Below are positions 10,181-19,452 of a stretch of DNA of 64,000 nucleotides, piece by piece. Positions within the stretch are counted from its first letter, which is position 1; each line of letters begins with the position of its first letter. This DNA is from Segatella copri. Lineage in GTDB: Bacteria; Bacteroidota; Bacteroidia; Bacteroidales; Bacteroidaceae. Under the pieces are notes generated by a model. It saw only the letters and a list, made by a program, of their open reading frames with translations, was not told the origin of the DNA and made no database searches. The position numbers and the translations under genes were made by a program. The stretch is taken from NCBI RefSeq assembly GCF_015074785.1, contig NZ_CP042464.1, positions 434,001 through 498,000 on the forward strand, in the 5' to 3' direction.

Positions 10181-11464
10181 ATGAAAATAAAATTTGGATT
10201 ACTCGTTCTTGCGTTTCTTTCGGCTCTGACACCTGTTTCTGCCCAGCGCAAATTGAAGAAGGTGGAGCCCGAAGAGGCATCGAAGAACAAGTTGGCTGAA
10301 ATCTATGCTGACTCGCTCTTGATGTGCCGTCAGCGCATCGATTCCATGAAGATGGATTCCGGGGACAGCAGATATGCCCAGCTCTTTACGCCGCTCACCT
10401 TCTATCATGGTCCGGCAGCCCGCATGTTGCGACTCAAGCCTCAGGATGGGGTGAAGGATTCGCTCGGAACGATGCTCGACCAGACGCTGATGGATGTATA
10501 TCTCAAGCGTCCCGACCTGGTGCGCAATACTGAGTCTCATCTCAAGGAGGTGGGGGCACCGCTGGCTGCGCAGAGCAAACCGAAGAAGAATCATCCTGAT
10601 ATCGTAGAGCTGGTGGCTCCGAAGGCGATTGAGGTGGATGCGGCGCCGATGGATATCGTCATCACCCGTCCTAACTTCTGGACCATAGGTGGCGATTATT
10701 ATCTGCAGTTCCTGCAAAACTATGTTTCTGACAACTGGTATAAGGGTGGTGAGAGCAATTATTCGGTGCTCGGAAGAGTGACGATGTTTGCCAATTACAA
10801 TAACAAGCAGAAGCTAAAATGGGATAATAAGGTGGAGATGCGCCTGGGTTACCAGACTTCGAAGGGAGATACGGTTCATACGCTGAAGACGAGCGACGAT
10901 ATGATACGATACACCGGAAAACTCGGTCTGCAGGCTTCCAGGAAGTGGTATTATACCATCCAGCTGATTGGTCAGACTCAGTTTACGCATGGTTACAAGA
11001 GTAATGACAAGACGGTTTATTCCGATTTCTTCTCGCCATTCAATCTGAACCTCTCTGTCGGTATGGATTATAATGTAGACTGGTTCAATCACCGCCTGAA
11101 GGGTAGTGCTCATCTGGCTCCTCTGGCTTTCAACTGGAAGTATGTGGGCAGAGCGTCGCTGGCTACGCGGTACGGACTGGATGAGGGGAAGCATGGCATG
11201 ACCGATTACGGTTCTGAGTGTACCTTCGACCTGTCGTGGCAGATAGCGGATAATATCAAGTGGAAGACCCGTCTCTGGGGATACACCACTTACAAGCGTG
11301 CTGAAATAGAGTGGGAAAACACCATTACCTTCCAGTTTAACCGCTATATTTCTACCAACATCTTCCTCTATCCTCGTTTCGACGATGGTGTGAAGCGCAA
11401 GGATGATGATAGCTATTGGCAGTTTAAGGAATTCATGTCAGTAGGTTTCTCTTATTCATTCTAG
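10181..11464 (+). CDS. DUF3078 domain outer-membrane-associated protein
   Basis: A 427-residue exported protein. The signal peptide is MKIKFGLLVLAFLSALTPVSA. From about residue 160 it shows the DUF3078 pattern FWTIGGDYYLQFLQNYVSDN followed by WYKGGESNYSVLGRVTM, then alternating aromatic beta-strands and a final FMSVGFSYSF ending in Phe, the usual C-terminal signature of outer-membrane beta-barrels. No precise function is known for the family. It is a single gene, followed by a strong hairpin at 11490-11522. Confidence 0.85.
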   Translation: MKIKFGLLVLAFLSALTPVSAQRKLKKVEPEEASKNKLAEIYADSLLMCRQRIDSMKMDSGDSRYAQLFTPLTFYHGPAARMLRLKPQDGVKDSLGTMLDQTLMDVYLKRPDLVRNTESHLKEVGAPLAAQSKPKKNHPDIVELVAPKAIEVDAAPMDIVITRPNFWTIGGDYYLQFLQNYVSDNWYKGGESNYSVLGRVTMFANYNNKQKLKWDNKVEMRLGYQTSKGDTVHTLKTSDDMIRYTGKLGLQASRKWYYTIQLIGQTQFTHGYKSNDKTVYSDFFSPFNLNLSVGMDYNVDWFNHRLKGSAHLAPLAFNWKYVGRASLATRYGLDEGKHGMTDYGSECTFDLSWQIADNIKWKTRLWGYTTYKRAEIEWENTITFQFNRYISTNIFLYPRFDDGVKRKDDDSYWQFKEFMSVGFSYSF

Positions 11465-11489
11465 ATAAGTAGTTGACAATAAACACAAT

Positions 11490-11522
11490 AAAGGCTCGTT
11501 CCTGTAGCAGGAGCGAGCCTTT
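11490..11522. terminator. Bidirectional terminator between DUF3078 gene and porin gene
   Basis: AAAGGCTCG pairs with CGAGCCTTT, with extra pairing inside the loop. It has A-rich and T-rich flanks and sits between two convergent genes. Confidence 0.85.
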
Positions 11523-11532
11523 GTTGTATCTG

Positions 11533-12702
11533 TTAGAATCGGAAGCAAACCTCGGCATCTGCCATGGAGTAATTATGCTTCGCGAGTGTCTTGTCGTTGA
11601 TGAGCGCATACTCGGTAAGGATAGAGATTCGCTTGCCGATGTGGAAGTTCAAACCAGCCTCATACTGGGTTCTCTGCATGTTACTCTTGCCGTTAGGCTG
11701 ATACATGTCGTAACGCGCCTTCACGTCGATACGGCTGTTCTTTGGCAGCTGAGCCAATGGGGCGATAACCAATCCATATACACCCTGTGCCTTGTCGCCG
11801 ATTTTTGCATTCAGATTGCAGTCCTTGGCGTTGGCATCGTTGAAGTTGGTGATGCTCTTGGCAAAAGCCTTGCCGGTAGAGTGGATATACTCAGAACGTA
11901 CGGTCCAGCCGTCTTTCTTGTATTCGAAAGAGAAGGCATAGCGGTTTTGGCTGAGCTTGCGAACGCCAGAGCGTTCCTGAATGTCGGCAGTATAGGAGGC
12001 ATCATGCTCGTCGGTCCAGGTTCCCTTTCTTGCATAAGAACCGGTCCATCCGAAGGCACCGATGCGCATGCCGCTTACAGGCATTACCCATACACCACCA
12101 ATCACATTCTTCTGATTATCAACGTCCTTGGTATTGGTTCCTTGTCCGTTGAATACACCAATCTGATAGTGCAGCAGGTTTCTGCCGTTGGCATTCTTGA
12201 GGAAATCGCCCTGGAACTGAAGACCGATGTCACGGCCGTTGGATGCATGTTCTCCGGCACGGTCGCTGAAACCAGCCAGCTTGCTCACGTTCTGTGAATA
12301 TCCCATGAAGCCCTGGTCGATAGGGTGCATCGGATTCTCAAAGGTGAACGGGTTCTTGAACTGACCGATCTTCACCTTGAAGTATTCATATTTCTGCCAT
12401 TCTGCAAACAGATCCACCATTCTCGGACTGGAACCGAGGGTAGAGGTGTTGCCGTTGAACTGAATCTGAGTCTTCCAGTAGAAGTCGCCTGCTATGCGAC
12501 CTTCGAGAGAAATACGCGCCATACGGATGTTGAATGAGTTGGATTCAGCATCTTTCTGTCCGCTGTACTGATACTGGGTCATTCCATACCCCGACAATTT
12601 CACGTTGCTCAACCATGATGGTATTTCGATGGTCTGCTTCTGCTGGGCGCTGGCTGAGACCGAAGCTACAGCCATGAGCGCCATGATGATGGTTTTCTTC
12701 AT
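11533..12702 (-). CDS. OprO/OprP-type porin
   Basis: A 389-residue outer-membrane beta-barrel of the phosphate-selective porin family. It has a signal peptide (MKKTIIMALMAVASVSASAQ), an early LSGYGMTQYQY strand, RMARISLEGRIAGDFYWKTQ, the family-typical YFKVKIGQFKNPFTFEN (residues about 110-127) and a terminal FRF. It probably passes small anions or other small solutes across the outer membrane; the substrate cannot be told from sequence. Transcription starts between it and rlmD, only 25 bp away, so it may be read through from rlmD. Confidence 0.85.
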   Translation of the reverse strand: MKKTIIMALMAVASVSASAQQKQTIEIPSWLSNVKLSGYGMTQYQYSGQKDAESNSFNIRMARISLEGRIAGDFYWKTQIQFNGNTSTLGSSPRMVDLFAEWQKYEYFKVKIGQFKNPFTFENPMHPIDQGFMGYSQNVSKLAGFSDRAGEHASNGRDIGLQFQGDFLKNANGRNLLHYQIGVFNGQGTNTKDVDNQKNVIGGVWVMPVSGMRIGAFGWTGSYARKGTWTDEHDASYTADIQERSGVRKLSQNRYAFSFEYKKDGWTVRSEYIHSTGKAFAKSITNFNDANAKDCNLNAKIGDKAQGVYGLVIAPLAQLPKNSRIDVKARYDMYQPNGKSNMQRTQYEAGLNFHIGKRISILTEYALINDKTLAKHNYSMADAEVCFRF

Positions 12703-12727
12703 CTTGTTTCTATTTTGATTTCTAGGT

Positions 12728-14179
12728 TTATCTCTTTTCGAGCAATACCACGTTCTCTACGTGAGGGGTATGAGGGAACATGTCCACCGGCTGAACGGCA
12801 GCTACCTTATACTGTGCATCCATCAGCTGCAGGTCGCGAGCCTGGGTTGCCGGGTTGCAGCTTACGTATACGATGCGCTTTGGTGCTGCATTCAGAATGA
12901 CGTTTATTACGTCTGGGTGCATTCCGGCACGTGGTGGGTCGGTGATGATGACGTCAGGACGACCGTGCTGTGCGATGAAATCGTTGGTCAGGATATCCTT
13001 CATGTCGCCTGCATAGAAGAGGGTGTTCTCGATGTTGTTCACCTGAGAATTCACCTTGGCATCCTCTATGGCCTCTGGCACGTACTCGATACCGATTACC
13101 TTCTTTGCCTTGTGAGCCACGAAGTTGGCGATGGTTCCGGTTCCGGTATAGAGGTCGTAAACCAGCTCATCTCCGGTAAGGTTGGCAAATTCGCGGGCCA
13201 CGCAGTAGAGGTGGTAAGCCTGCTCGGTATTGGTCTGGTAGAAACTCTTAGGACCCACCTTGAACTTCAGGTCTTCCATCAGTTCGTAGATATGGTCGTT
13301 GCCCTTGAAGAGGCTGAGTTCCAGGTCGTTGATGGTATCGTTTCCCTTCTGGTTGTCTACATACATGAGCGATGTAATCTGAGGGAACTTGTCAGCCACC
13401 TGCTGCATCAGTTCCAATGCTCTCTGCTCATCGCCCTCCTCATCGTAGTGGAACTGGAAGACGAGCATCCACTCTCCGGTGTTCGAATTGCGGATCATCA
13501 TGTTGCGGAGCAAACCGTGCTGCTCACGCAGGTCGTAGAAGGTATAGTCGTGAGAATCAGCATATTCGAATACGAAGTTGCGGATTTCGTTGCAGAGGTC
13601 ATCCATCAGCCAGCACTTCCTGATAGGATAAATCTTGTCGAAGGCTCCGGTGATATGGAAACCGATGGCGTTCTGGGCGTGGCGCTCCTTGAGCGATGTT
13701 ACGGTTTCATCCTCTTTCTGAGGGAGCTGAGCCAGTTCCTCGGCGGTGAACCATCGTTTGTTGCTGCATCCGAACTCTATCTTGTTGCGGTACTCCTGGG
13801 TCTTCACGCTACCCATGATAGGGCGGAACTCAGGGAGTTCAATCTTGCCGATGCGGGTGAGCTGGTCTTCCACCTGCTTCTGCTTAGCCTTGATCTGCTC
13901 TTCGTAAGGCAGGTTCTGCCATTTGCATCCGCCGCAGATGCCGAAGTGCTCGCACATAGGCTCCTGTCGCACCTCGCTCTTCTTGATGAAGCGAACCACC
14001 TTGGCTTCGCAATACTTATGTTTCTTCTTTACTACCTGCAAGTCGACAACATCTCCTGGCACACAGAAAGGTACGAAGATGACCTGCTCATCTACGCGTG
14101 TGATGCACTTACCCTCGGCTGCTACTGCCTCGATGGTGATGTTCTCTAACAGAGGTAATGGTTTACGTTTTCTTGCCAT
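12728..14179 (-). CDS. rlmD: 23S rRNA (uracil-C5)-methyltransferase, RlmD/RumA type
   Basis: A 483-residue SAM-dependent enzyme. The start is placed at the ATG at 14179 (MARKRKPLPLLENI), where homologues begin. An N-terminal TRAM domain (about residues 9-70) is followed by a CEHFGICGGCKWQNLPYEEQ cluster that binds 4Fe-4S. The SAM site is VYDLYTGTGTIANF. ITDPPRAGMHPDVI and YVSCNPATQARDL carry the catalytic Cys. It methylates uracil in 23S rRNA. Assignment to RlmD rather than RlmC is by general resemblance; Bacteroidetes often carry more than one paralogue. Confidence 0.9.
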   Translation of the reverse strand: MARKRKPLPLLENITIEAVAAEGKCITRVDEQVIFVPFCVPGDVVDLQVVKKKHKYCEAKVVRFIKKSEVRQEPMCEHFGICGGCKWQNLPYEEQIKAKQKQVEDQLTRIGKIELPEFRPIMGSVKTQEYRNKIEFGCSNKRWFTAEELAQLPQKEDETVTSLKERHAQNAIGFHITGAFDKIYPIRKCWLMDDLCNEIRNFVFEYADSHDYTFYDLREQHGLLRNMMIRNSNTGEWMLVFQFHYDEEGDEQRALELMQQVADKFPQITSLMYVDNQKGNDTINDLELSLFKGNDHIYELMEDLKFKVGPKSFYQTNTEQAYHLYCVAREFANLTGDELVYDLYTGTGTIANFVAHKAKKVIGIEYVPEAIEDAKVNSQVNNIENTLFYAGDMKDILTNDFIAQHGRPDVIITDPPRAGMHPDVINVILNAAPKRIVYVSCNPATQARDLQLMDAQYKVAAVQPVDMFPHTPHVENVVLLEKR

Positions 14180-14264
14180 AATAATGTTTTGTATTTTTTT
14201 ATGGGTGCAAAGATACTGCAATTTTATGAGAAATGCAAGAGTTGTCCCAAATTATTTGCGAGTA

Positions 14265-14719
14265 AAGGTAAAAAGGCGTTTAAAGGTAAAAAGGCGTTTA
14301 AAGGTAAAAAGGTAAAAAAGTAAAAAGATTATCAGGCGATAACAAAAATAACAGAAGTAACAGGTAATATTCGGTGGTTGTAAAGGGATGAAATGTGAAT
14401 GTGAATGTGAATTTGAAATGTAAGTGAAGAAAACGGACTGTCATGTGTATCCTTTTGTCGAGGCTGTTTATTGATGATTTTTGATAGTATATATTTTAAT
14501 TGTACGTACGCGCGTACCTTATTATATTGGAATTAAATGATATAATATCATTACATGCATTCTTTTTTTCATTGCATTTACATTTCAAATTCACATTCAC
14601 ATTCACATTTTTACATCAGAAGTCACCTGTTACTTTTGTTACTTTTGTTATCGCCTCACAATCTTTTTACTTTTTTACCTTTTTACTTTTTTACCTTTAA
14701 ACGCCCTTTTACCTTTAAA
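14265..14719. repeat. Long imperfect inverted repeat in the rlmD-ppdK gap
   Basis: The left arm (about 14265-14425) contains AGGTAAAAAGGCGTTTAA units, then ATCAGGCGATAAC, GTAACAGGT and GTGAATGTGAATGTGAAT. The right arm (about 14566-14719) has the same parts in reverse complement and reverse order: ATTCACATTCACATTCACAT, ACCTGTTAC, GTTATCGCCT, and TTTTTACCTTTTTAC with TTTAAACGCC. The centre of about 140 bp is AT-rich with a GTACGTACGCGCGTAC-type palindrome near 14502. No coding signal is seen. The arms could form a very long RNA or DNA hairpin. Confidence 0.85.
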
Positions 14720-14721
14720 TT

Positions 14722-14803
14722 GCGTCCCGACGCAGCCGTTGCTACGTCGCGACGTGTCTGGCGCTGCGTCGGGACGTAGCCATCGCTACGTCGTGACGCA
14801 GTT
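14722..14803. repeat. GC-rich palindromic repeat cluster
   Basis: CGTCCCGACGCAGC (14723-14736) is the perfect reverse complement of 14763-14776. The unit GCTACGTCG(C/T)GACG recurs and forms a second, overlapping hairpin with 14768-14798. It is markedly GC-rich within AT-rich intergenic DNA, like REP-type elements. The remaining DNA to 15000 shows nothing else. Confidence 0.7.
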
Positions 14804-14977
14804 TCAGATGCATCGGGAGGAGGTAAAAAACATCAGAATGCAGGCTGCAATCCCGAGAGACGCACTTTCAGATTCGTCAAATATCTTTCTATCGTATTCG
14901 GGATTGTTAATTTTCTGCCCGTGTGTGCGTCAACAGTATAAAATGTAATCTCGGGATAGCAAAAAAGCGTATAAAAG

Positions 14978-15009
14978 TTTGGTAGTATCAAATAAAAATC
15001 GTATCTTTG
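14978..15009 (+). promoter_or_regulatory. ppdK promoter
   Basis: A -33 TTTG at 14978-14981 and a -7 TATCTTTG at 15002-15009 are 20 bp apart, a textbook Bacteroidetes promoter. A leader of about 50 nt precedes the ppdK start. Confidence 0.8.
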
Positions 15010-15067
15010 CATTACAATTAATAATTAACAACGTTAAACGGAATAAAATATTATACCTATAACAATT

Positions 15068-17788
15068 ATGAACGAAAAAAGAGTTTATACATTCGGAAAC
15101 GGAAAAGCAGAAGGCAATGCCCAAATGCGAGAAGTACTTGGTGGTAAAGGCGCGAACCTTGCCGAAATGAACCTGATTGGTGTACCAGTTCCTCCAGGTT
15201 TCACCATTACTACAGACACTTGTAATGAATATTATGAAGTGGGTGAGGAAAAAATCAAAGAACTTCTTCAGGACGAAGTGAAGGCTGCTGTGGCTCATAC
15301 TGAGGCATTGATGAACAGCAAGTTCGGTTCTGTAGAGAATCCACTCCTCGTATCAGTACGCTCAGGTGCACGCGCATCTATGCCTGGTATGATGGATACC
15401 ATCCTAAACCTCGGTTTGAATGACGAAGTAGCTGAGGGATTGGTCAAGAAGACCGGTAACCCTCATTTCGTATACGATTCATATCGCCGTTTCGTACAGA
15501 TGTACGGTGACGTTGTTATGGGATTGAAGCCTGTAAACAAGGAAGATATCGACCCATTCGAGGCCATTATCGAAAAGGTGAAGGAAGAGCAGGGCGTTAC
15601 ACTTGACAAGGACCTCTCTGTAGAGTCGCTCAAGAAGCTCGTTGAACTCTTCAAGGCTGCTATCAAGGAGCAGACAGGTCAGGATTTCCCTACTAACCCA
15701 ATCGATCAGCTCTGGGGCGCTATCTGCGCTGTGTTCCGTTCTTGGATGAACGAGCGTGCTATCCTCTACCGCAAGATGGAAGGTATTCCTGATGAGTGGG
15801 GTACTGCCGTATCTGTCATGGCGATGGTATTCGGTAACATGGGCGATACATCTGCTACAGGTGTTTGCTTCTCACGTGATGCAGGTAATGGTGAGAATCT
15901 CTTCAATGGTGAGTATCTTATCAATGCACAGGGTGAGGACGTGGTAGCCGGTATCCGTACTCCACAGCAGATTACAAAGATTGGTTCTCAGCGCTGGGCT
16001 GAGCGTGCAGGTATCTCTGAAGAGGAGCGTGCTGCCAAGTATCCTTCTATGGAAGAGGCTATGCCTGAACTCTATAAGGAACTCGATGCGCTGCAGGATA
16101 AGCTGGAGCACCACTATCACGATATGCAGGATATGGAGTTCACCGTACAGGAAGGCAAACTCTGGTTCCTCCAGACACGTAACGGTAAGCGTACAGGTAC
16201 CGCTATGGTGAAGATTGCCATGGATCTCCTCCACGAGGGTATGATTGATGAGAAGACTGCTATCCTGCGCTGTGAGCCTCAGAAGCTCGATGAGCTTTTG
16301 CATCCTGTATTCGATAAGCTGGCTCTCTCTAAGGCTAAGGTCATCACACAGGGTCTCCCTGCATCTCCAGGTGCTGCCTGCGGTCAGATTGTATTCCACG
16401 CTGACGATGCTCAGGAGTGGCATGAGGACGGCAAGAAGGTTATCATGGTTCGTATCGAAACATCTCCTGAAGACCTCGCTGGTATGTCGGCTGCTGAGGG
16501 TATCCTTACTGCTCGTGGTGGTATGACTTCTCACGCTGCCGTTGTGGCTCGTGGTATGGGTAAGTGCTGTGTATCAGGCGCCGGCTCTATCAACGTAGAT
16601 TACAAGACTAAGACTGTTGAGATTGAAGGCGTTGTGTACAAGGAGGGTGATTACATCTCTCTGAATGGTACAACAGGTCAGGTTTACGCAGGACAGATTG
16701 AGACAAAGGCTGCAGAACTTTCAGGCGACTTCAAGGAGCTGATGGACCTCTGCGACAAATATACAAAGATGGAAATCCGTACCAATGCGGATACTCCACA
16801 CGATGCTGAGGTAGCCCGTGCATTCGGTGCCAAGGGTATCGGTCTGACACGTACAGAGCACATGTTCTTCGATGATCAGAAGATTGTAGCTATGCGTGAG
16901 ATGATTCTGGCAGCCTCTGTTGAGGGTCGTGAGAAGGCACTTGCCAAGCTCCTCCCATATCAGAAGGCTGACTTCTATGGAATTCTCAAGGCAATGGATG
17001 GCTGCCACGTGAACATCCGCTTGCTCGATCCACCTCTCCACGAGTTCGTACCTCACGATTTGGCTGGTCAGCAGACCATGGCTAAGGAGATGGGCGTAAG
17101 CGTAGAGGAAATCCAGAAGCGTGTAAACTCTCTGGCAGAGAACAACCCTATGCTCGGTCATCGCGGTTGCCGTCTCGGTATCACATTCCCAGAGATTACA
17201 GCCATGCAGACCCGTGCCATCCTCGGTGCAGCCTGCGAGTTGAAGAAGGAAGGTTACAACCCATGTCCTGAAATCATGGTTCCGCTCATCGGTACCGTTC
17301 AGGAGCTTAAGCAGCAGAAGTCTATCATCCTCGCTACTTCTAAGGAGGTATTCGCTGAGTACGGCGTAGAGGTAGAATTTGAGATTGGTACTATGATTGA
17401 GATTCCTCGTGCTGCCCTTACAGCAGGGCAGATTGCAGAGGAGGCTCAGTACTTCTCATTCGGTACTAACGACTTGACACAGATGACCTTCGGTTACTCT
17501 CGTGATGACATTGCTTCCTTCCTCCCTGCCTACATGGAGAAGAAAATCTTGAAGGTTGACCCATTCCAGGTTCTCGACCAGGAGGGTGTTGGTCAGCTTA
17601 TCAAGATGGCAGTAGAGAATGGTCGTGCTACCCGTCCTAACCTGCGCACAGGTATCTGCGGTGAGCATGGTGGTGAGCCTTCATCAGTTAAGTTCTGCGC
17701 TAAGGTCGGTATGAACTATGCTTCATGCTCACCATTCCGCGTGCCAATCGCCAGACTTGCTGCGGCGCAGGCTGCTGTTGAGGAATAA
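15068..17788 (+). CDS. ppdK: Pyruvate, phosphate dikinase
   Basis: A 906-residue enzyme that interconverts pyruvate, ATP and phosphate with PEP, AMP and PPi. The N-terminal ATP-grasp domain starts with LGGKGANLAEMNLIGVPVPP and has SVRSGARASMPGMMDT. The central swivelling domain carries the phospho-His in RGGMTSHAAVVARGMGKCC. The C-terminal TIM barrel has LTRTEHMFF, GHRGCRLGITFPEI, FGTNDLTQMTFGYSRDD and GICGEHGGEPSSV with the catalytic Cys. All marks are intact and the length is normal. A terminator follows. It is the last chromosomal gene before the ICE. Confidence 0.97.
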   Translation: MNEKRVYTFGNGKAEGNAQMREVLGGKGANLAEMNLIGVPVPPGFTITTDTCNEYYEVGEEKIKELLQDEVKAAVAHTEALMNSKFGSVENPLLVSVRSGARASMPGMMDTILNLGLNDEVAEGLVKKTGNPHFVYDSYRRFVQMYGDVVMGLKPVNKEDIDPFEAIIEKVKEEQGVTLDKDLSVESLKKLVELFKAAIKEQTGQDFPTNPIDQLWGAICAVFRSWMNERAILYRKMEGIPDEWGTAVSVMAMVFGNMGDTSATGVCFSRDAGNGENLFNGEYLINAQGEDVVAGIRTPQQITKIGSQRWAERAGISEEERAAKYPSMEEAMPELYKELDALQDKLEHHYHDMQDMEFTVQEGKLWFLQTRNGKRTGTAMVKIAMDLLHEGMIDEKTAILRCEPQKLDELLHPVFDKLALSKAKVITQGLPASPGAACGQIVFHADDAQEWHEDGKKVIMVRIETSPEDLAGMSAAEGILTARGGMTSHAAVVARGMGKCCVSGAGSINVDYKTKTVEIEGVVYKEGDYISLNGTTGQVYAGQIETKAAELSGDFKELMDLCDKYTKMEIRTNADTPHDAEVARAFGAKGIGLTRTEHMFFDDQKIVAMREMILAASVEGREKALAKLLPYQKADFYGILKAMDGCHVNIRLLDPPLHEFVPHDLAGQQTMAKEMGVSVEEIQKRVNSLAENNPMLGHRGCRLGITFPEITAMQTRAILGAACELKKEGYNPCPEIMVPLIGTVQELKQQKSIILATSKEVFAEYGVEVEFEIGTMIEIPRAALTAGQIAEEAQYFSFGTNDLTQMTFGYSRDDIASFLPAYMEKKILKVDPFQVLDQEGVGQLIKMAVENGRATRPNLRTGICGEHGGEPSSVKFCAKVGMNYASCSPFRVPIARLAAAQAAVEE

Positions 17789-17811
17789 AGAATATTTGTT
17801 GATTATCAGTT

Positions 17812-17854
17812 AATTAAGAGGAAAGTCCTTTAAACAGGGGCTTTCCTCTTAATT
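17812..17854 (+). terminator. ppdK terminator
   Basis: TTAAGAGGAAAG pairs with CTTTCCTCTTAA (arms 17814-17825 and 17841-17852), followed by TTCGTTTTT. Confidence 0.8.
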
Positions 17855-17951
17855 CGTTTTTAGCAATAGTAGCACTAAAATGCTAAAAATGAAACGAAAT
17901 GTTTAGAAAAGTTTTAGAGTAATTTTGTTTAACGTTTAGAGCGTGTTTAGA
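17852..17951. other. Candidate ICE left end: inverted repeat plus GTTTAGA iteron array
   Basis: ATTCGTTTTTAGCA (17852-17865) faces TGCTAAAAATGAAACGAA (17881-17898) as an imperfect inverted repeat. It is followed by GTTTAGA-like direct repeats at 17901, 17911 (one base longer), 17934 and 17945. The site sits between a housekeeping gene and an integrase gene, where attL and integrase arm-type sites are expected. The right end is outside the window, so the att core cannot be confirmed. Confidence 0.45.
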
Positions 17952-17957
17952 AGTTTT

Positions 17958-19439
17958 ATGGCTACATTTAAGGTAATTGTTCAGAAACAGAGAAATGATG
18001 GCTTTTGGCCAGTTTACATCCGTATCACTCACAATCGTGGAGTGAAATATATAAGGACGGATAAGATTGTTGATTCTAAAGGTGTGGACAAGAAAAACAG
18101 AGAGGTTAAGGATCCTTTTGTCCTTCAGTCTTGTTCTGCAAGAATCGCAAAGTTTGCAGAGTTGTTGAATAAGGTGGAGATTAGAAAGTGGAGCGTCCAT
18201 GATGTTGTGGCATATTTGGAGAAAGGTACTGCGGACATATGTTTTTCTGACTACGCTAGAAAATATCATGATGAAATGTATAATGATGGGCATGAGCGAA
18301 ATGCAAGAAACTACGAATTGGCTTATCAGCATTTGGAAAGATATGCCGGAAGCAACAAGGTTATGTTCTCCCAGCTTACTACCCAGTTTATCAATGGTTG
18401 GATAAAAGCTCTATCTAAGACAGCTAGAGCCAAGGAGATGTACCCTGTTTGTGTGAGACAGATTTTCAAGCAAGCATTGGCTGAGTTCAATGATTATGAT
18501 AATGGTATGATTCGAATCACTACAAATCCTTGGCTAAAGGTGAAAATACCAAGTTCTGATGTTCCTGAGAAGAAGGCCATCACCATGGAAGAAGTTCGGG
18601 CGTTCTTTGCTGCCCCACTTCCAGAGAGCGACAGAGTCTTTCCTTTGCCAGAATTAGGCAGGGATGTTGCTATGATGGTCATGTGCTTGGCTGGTATCAA
18701 TACCGTTGATATTTACAGGTTGAAGAAAGAGGACTATCATGATGGAATAATTGGCTATGAGCGAGCAAAGACAAGAAATGCCCGACGAGATAATGCTTAT
18801 ATCGAGATGCGAGTGCCTGGAATCATCCTGCCTTTATTTGAGAAGTATTTGGATAAGACCGAGTCGCCTTACTTGTTTAATTTCCACCAAAGAATGACTT
18901 CCAGTGACTCTTTCGGTGCCAATGTCAACATTGGCATAAGAAAAGTTTGCGAGAAATCACTTGGTATGAAGCATGATGAAACTTATTGCGTCTATACTTT
19001 TCGCCATACGTGGGCTACTGTGGCTCAAAATGAATGTGGGGCTACGTTGGCAGAGGTTGGCTTTGCAATGAACCACTCTGATCGCTATAGAGTTACGAGA
19101 ACTTATGTGAAGCTAGATTTTACGCCAGCCTGGGAACTCAATGAAAAGGTGGTGGAGAAGATTTTCTTCACGGAAGATCGCTCTACTACTCATGTTTCAG
19201 ATGAGAAAGGTGACCATTTCGAAAGATTCTCATATAAGCAGCTCATCAAAGGTACGCTGTATTATAGAGGCAAGGCTCTAGTGAAGGTGGAAGATGTCGG
19301 CTTCAATAATGTAAATGATGTTATTGAATATCTTATGGCTAGAATGCCAGATACCATCCCTGCAAGAACGATGGTTCAAATCCGTATCGAAAACAAAGAT
19401 AAGGGGCAAACTAAGGATTATAGTAGAATAGTGAAATAA
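17958..19439 (+). CDS. Tyrosine recombinase (ICE integrase)
   Basis: A 493-residue site-specific recombinase. The start is placed at the ATG at 17958 (MATFKVIVQKQRNDG), not at the GTG at 17943. The N-terminal Arm-binding domain covers about residues 1-75, the core-binding domain about 85-190, and the catalytic domain about 205-395. Visible catalytic motifs are YTFRHTWAT (Arg II) and NHSDRYRVTRTYVK (His and the nucleophile Tyr). Where Arg I is expected the sequence reads LAGINTVDIYRLKKED, so Arg I appears to be missing, as in IntDOT. About 90 residues follow the Tyr, an unusual C-terminal extension. It excises and integrates the element, whose left end it marks. Confidence 0.9.
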   Translation: MATFKVIVQKQRNDGFWPVYIRITHNRGVKYIRTDKIVDSKGVDKKNREVKDPFVLQSCSARIAKFAELLNKVEIRKWSVHDVVAYLEKGTADICFSDYARKYHDEMYNDGHERNARNYELAYQHLERYAGSNKVMFSQLTTQFINGWIKALSKTARAKEMYPVCVRQIFKQALAEFNDYDNGMIRITTNPWLKVKIPSSDVPEKKAITMEEVRAFFAAPLPESDRVFPLPELGRDVAMMVMCLAGINTVDIYRLKKEDYHDGIIGYERAKTRNARRDNAYIEMRVPGIILPLFEKYLDKTESPYLFNFHQRMTSSDSFGANVNIGIRKVCEKSLGMKHDETYCVYTFRHTWATVAQNECGATLAEVGFAMNHSDRYRVTRTYVKLDFTPAWELNEKVVEKIFFTEDRSTTHVSDEKGDHFERFSYKQLIKGTLYYRGKALVKVEDVGFNNVNDVIEYLMARMPDTIPARTMVQIRIENKDKGQTKDYSRIVK

Positions 19440-19452
19440 ATATTAGTAATAA

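Noticed and set aside
12761..14149. 462-codon open frame opposite rlmD
   Set aside because: Antisense shadow of a conserved methyltransferase with intact catalytic motifs; Val/Leu-rich pseudo-protein.
17789..17957. tRNA gene as ICE integration site
   Set aside because: No cloverleaf or tRNA 3' end could be found next to ppdK; the gap contains only a terminator, an inverted repeat and iterons.
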